This document shows, one piece after another, positions 12,648-13,501 of a stretch of DNA of 13,501 nt (the first letter of the stretch is position 1; the number at the start of each line of letters is the position of its first letter). The notes beneath the pieces are model-generated. The model saw only the letters and a program-made list of their open reading frames with translations, had not been told where the DNA came from and searched no databases. The translations under genes and the position numbers were made by a program. Source of the DNA: an uncultured Saprospiraceae bacterium (GTDB lineage Bacteria; Bacteroidota; Bacteroidia; Chitinophagales; Saprospiraceae); contig CAKZLT010000408.1 in assembly GCA_937127195.1 (NCBI GenBank), positions 1-13,501 of the forward strand, in the 5' to 3' direction.

Positions 12648-13501
12648 TCATTTGACTTTAACTAAACGATGAGGTTCTAAAAACACATCATTTCTCGTCA
12701 CCAATAAACTATCCTTTTGATAAAAAACAATTGTTCTGTTCAATTTTGATTTCCTAGGTAATGGCGATTTCAATGAGATTTCAATGGAATCATACGGAAA
12801 AGCATGGTCTATCGAAGTATAATAGTTTCCATTTTGAAAGTATAAATCATAATAATGTTCACTATAATTTTCTATTGATACATCTAAAGAAGCATACATT
12901 CTATCATTCTGACGAATATATTTAGCCTTATCAATCAACACTTGATTATTTTGTATATTCAATGTAGATGTATCATCATCTATCCAAATTTTAAGTTCTG
13001 GTAATGCTGCTATTACTTTATCTGATATGTTAATAATCAAAGTATCAGATTGTTTTTTTAGAATATCCATTGTCCTGAAAACTTCTTGTTCAAAGGTGTC
13101 AATAAATAATATTATATCTTCCCCTTCTATCTCATCATCAGGAATGTTTTCTACAAAACCTGTTGTTGCTTCCCAGAGTTTTATAGTGTCAATTGCGCCA
13201 TTTTTAGAATAATTAATGATAGATAAATACTCACTGAGTGGTATACTTTCTTGTAAAAAAACTTGTTTCTTCGATGATGTCCATTTTCCTGTATATTGTA
13301 AAAAAGCATCACAACTATGATAGACACGCTGTATCAAAAGATAAGTTCCATCTTTTCTTAATTGCAAGCTTGTTCCCGAAGATGCTTTGGCTTCACTTTC
13401 ATAATATCCAACAAATGATTTATCTATTTCTTGTGGAATTTCAGTATCTCTCTGACAAGCAATTAGACTTATTATGATTATGGTAAAAAGTAACAATTTG
13501 T
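12648..13501 (-). CDS. Putative lipoprotein, 5' end beyond the window
   Basis: At least 283 residues are encoded. Reading from a TTG at 13496, the N-terminus is MLLFTIIIISLIAC with a clear lipobox (LIAC, Cys14), so the protein is exported and lipid-anchored. The frame stays open to the window edge, and the preceding codon is AAA (Lys). A normal start of the type M-x-K-LLLF just outside is much more likely than the TTG, so I treat the gene as 5'-partial. After the lipobox, FVGYYESEA and LQLRKDGTYLLIQ (about 28-57) recall the opening strands of lipocalin-like or small beta-barrel lipoproteins, and the rest looks beta-rich with many Ile, Asp and Tyr. I cannot name a family. It lies upstream of, and in the same direction as, the exported TPR gene, consistent with an envelope role. 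Confidence 0.75.
   Translation of the reverse strand, partial: KLLLFTIIIISLIACQRDTEIPQEIDKSFVGYYESEAKASSGTSLQLRKDGTYLLIQRVYHSCDAFLQYTGKWTSSKKQVFLQESIPLSEYLSIINYSKNGAIDTIKLWEATTGFVENIPDDEIEGEDIILFIDTFEQEVFRTMDILKKQSDTLIINISDKVIAALPELKIWIDDDTSTLNIQNNQVLIDKAKYIRQNDRMYASLDVSIENYSEHYYDLYFQNGNYYTSIDHAFPYDSIEISLKSPLPRKSKLNRTIVFYQKDSLLVTRNDVFLEPHRLVKVK

Noticed and set aside
1..13501. Anti-phage defence or other known multi-gene accessory system
   Set aside because: No nuclease, toxin, reverse transcriptase, STAND, TIR or similar effector domain was recognised in any of the genes.

Overview
The window is AT-rich DNA from a member of the phylum Bacteroidota, most likely a Cytophagales- or Saprospiria-like environmental bacterium rather than a gut Bacteroides; I cannot name genus or species. 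The main evidence is the 709-residue protein, which has a signal peptide and a typical C-terminal type IX secretion (T9SS) sorting domain, a system confined to this phylum. Genes with weak or absent Shine-Dalgarno sequences, TAnnTTTG-type promoter elements, and a kinase/OmpR-type regulator pair of the style common in this phylum agree with it.

Layout from left to right. 1-432 has no protein gene; it holds a strong minus-strand terminator (217-252) and a second hairpin, possibly a structured 3' UTR or small RNA. 433-2093 (minus) holds two related XRE/S24 (LexA/CI-like) regulators with a shared sequence element upstream of each. 2221-2315 is a large nested palindrome abutting the stop codon of the next gene. 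2328-4457 (minus) is the exported double-PDZ T9SS cargo protein, preceded by a probable promoter with a 16-bp palindrome. 4690-7067 (minus) is a tight three-gene unit: four-helix membrane protein, AraC-type regulator (4-bp ATGA overlap) and Cys-nucleophile alpha/beta hydrolase.

7068-7580 is a divergent intergenic region with three separate inverted repeats, the last sitting in the leader of a two-component system. 7581-9915 (plus) encodes the sensor histidine kinase and its OmpR-family response regulator. 9916-10565 is non-coding and repeat-rich: a 7-bp tandem array, an intrinsic terminator and a roughly 160-bp foldback element. 10566-13501 (minus) holds two small membrane proteins in a likely operon, an exported TPR protein, and a lipoprotein whose start codon probably lies just beyond the window edge.

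Functionally this is mostly regulation plus cell-envelope and secreted proteins. I see no defence system, CRISPR array, transposase, tRNA or rRNA. The unusual content is in the non-coding DNA (several different palindromic or tandem elements) and in the two S24 paralogues, only one of which keeps a LexA-like Ala-Gly site.
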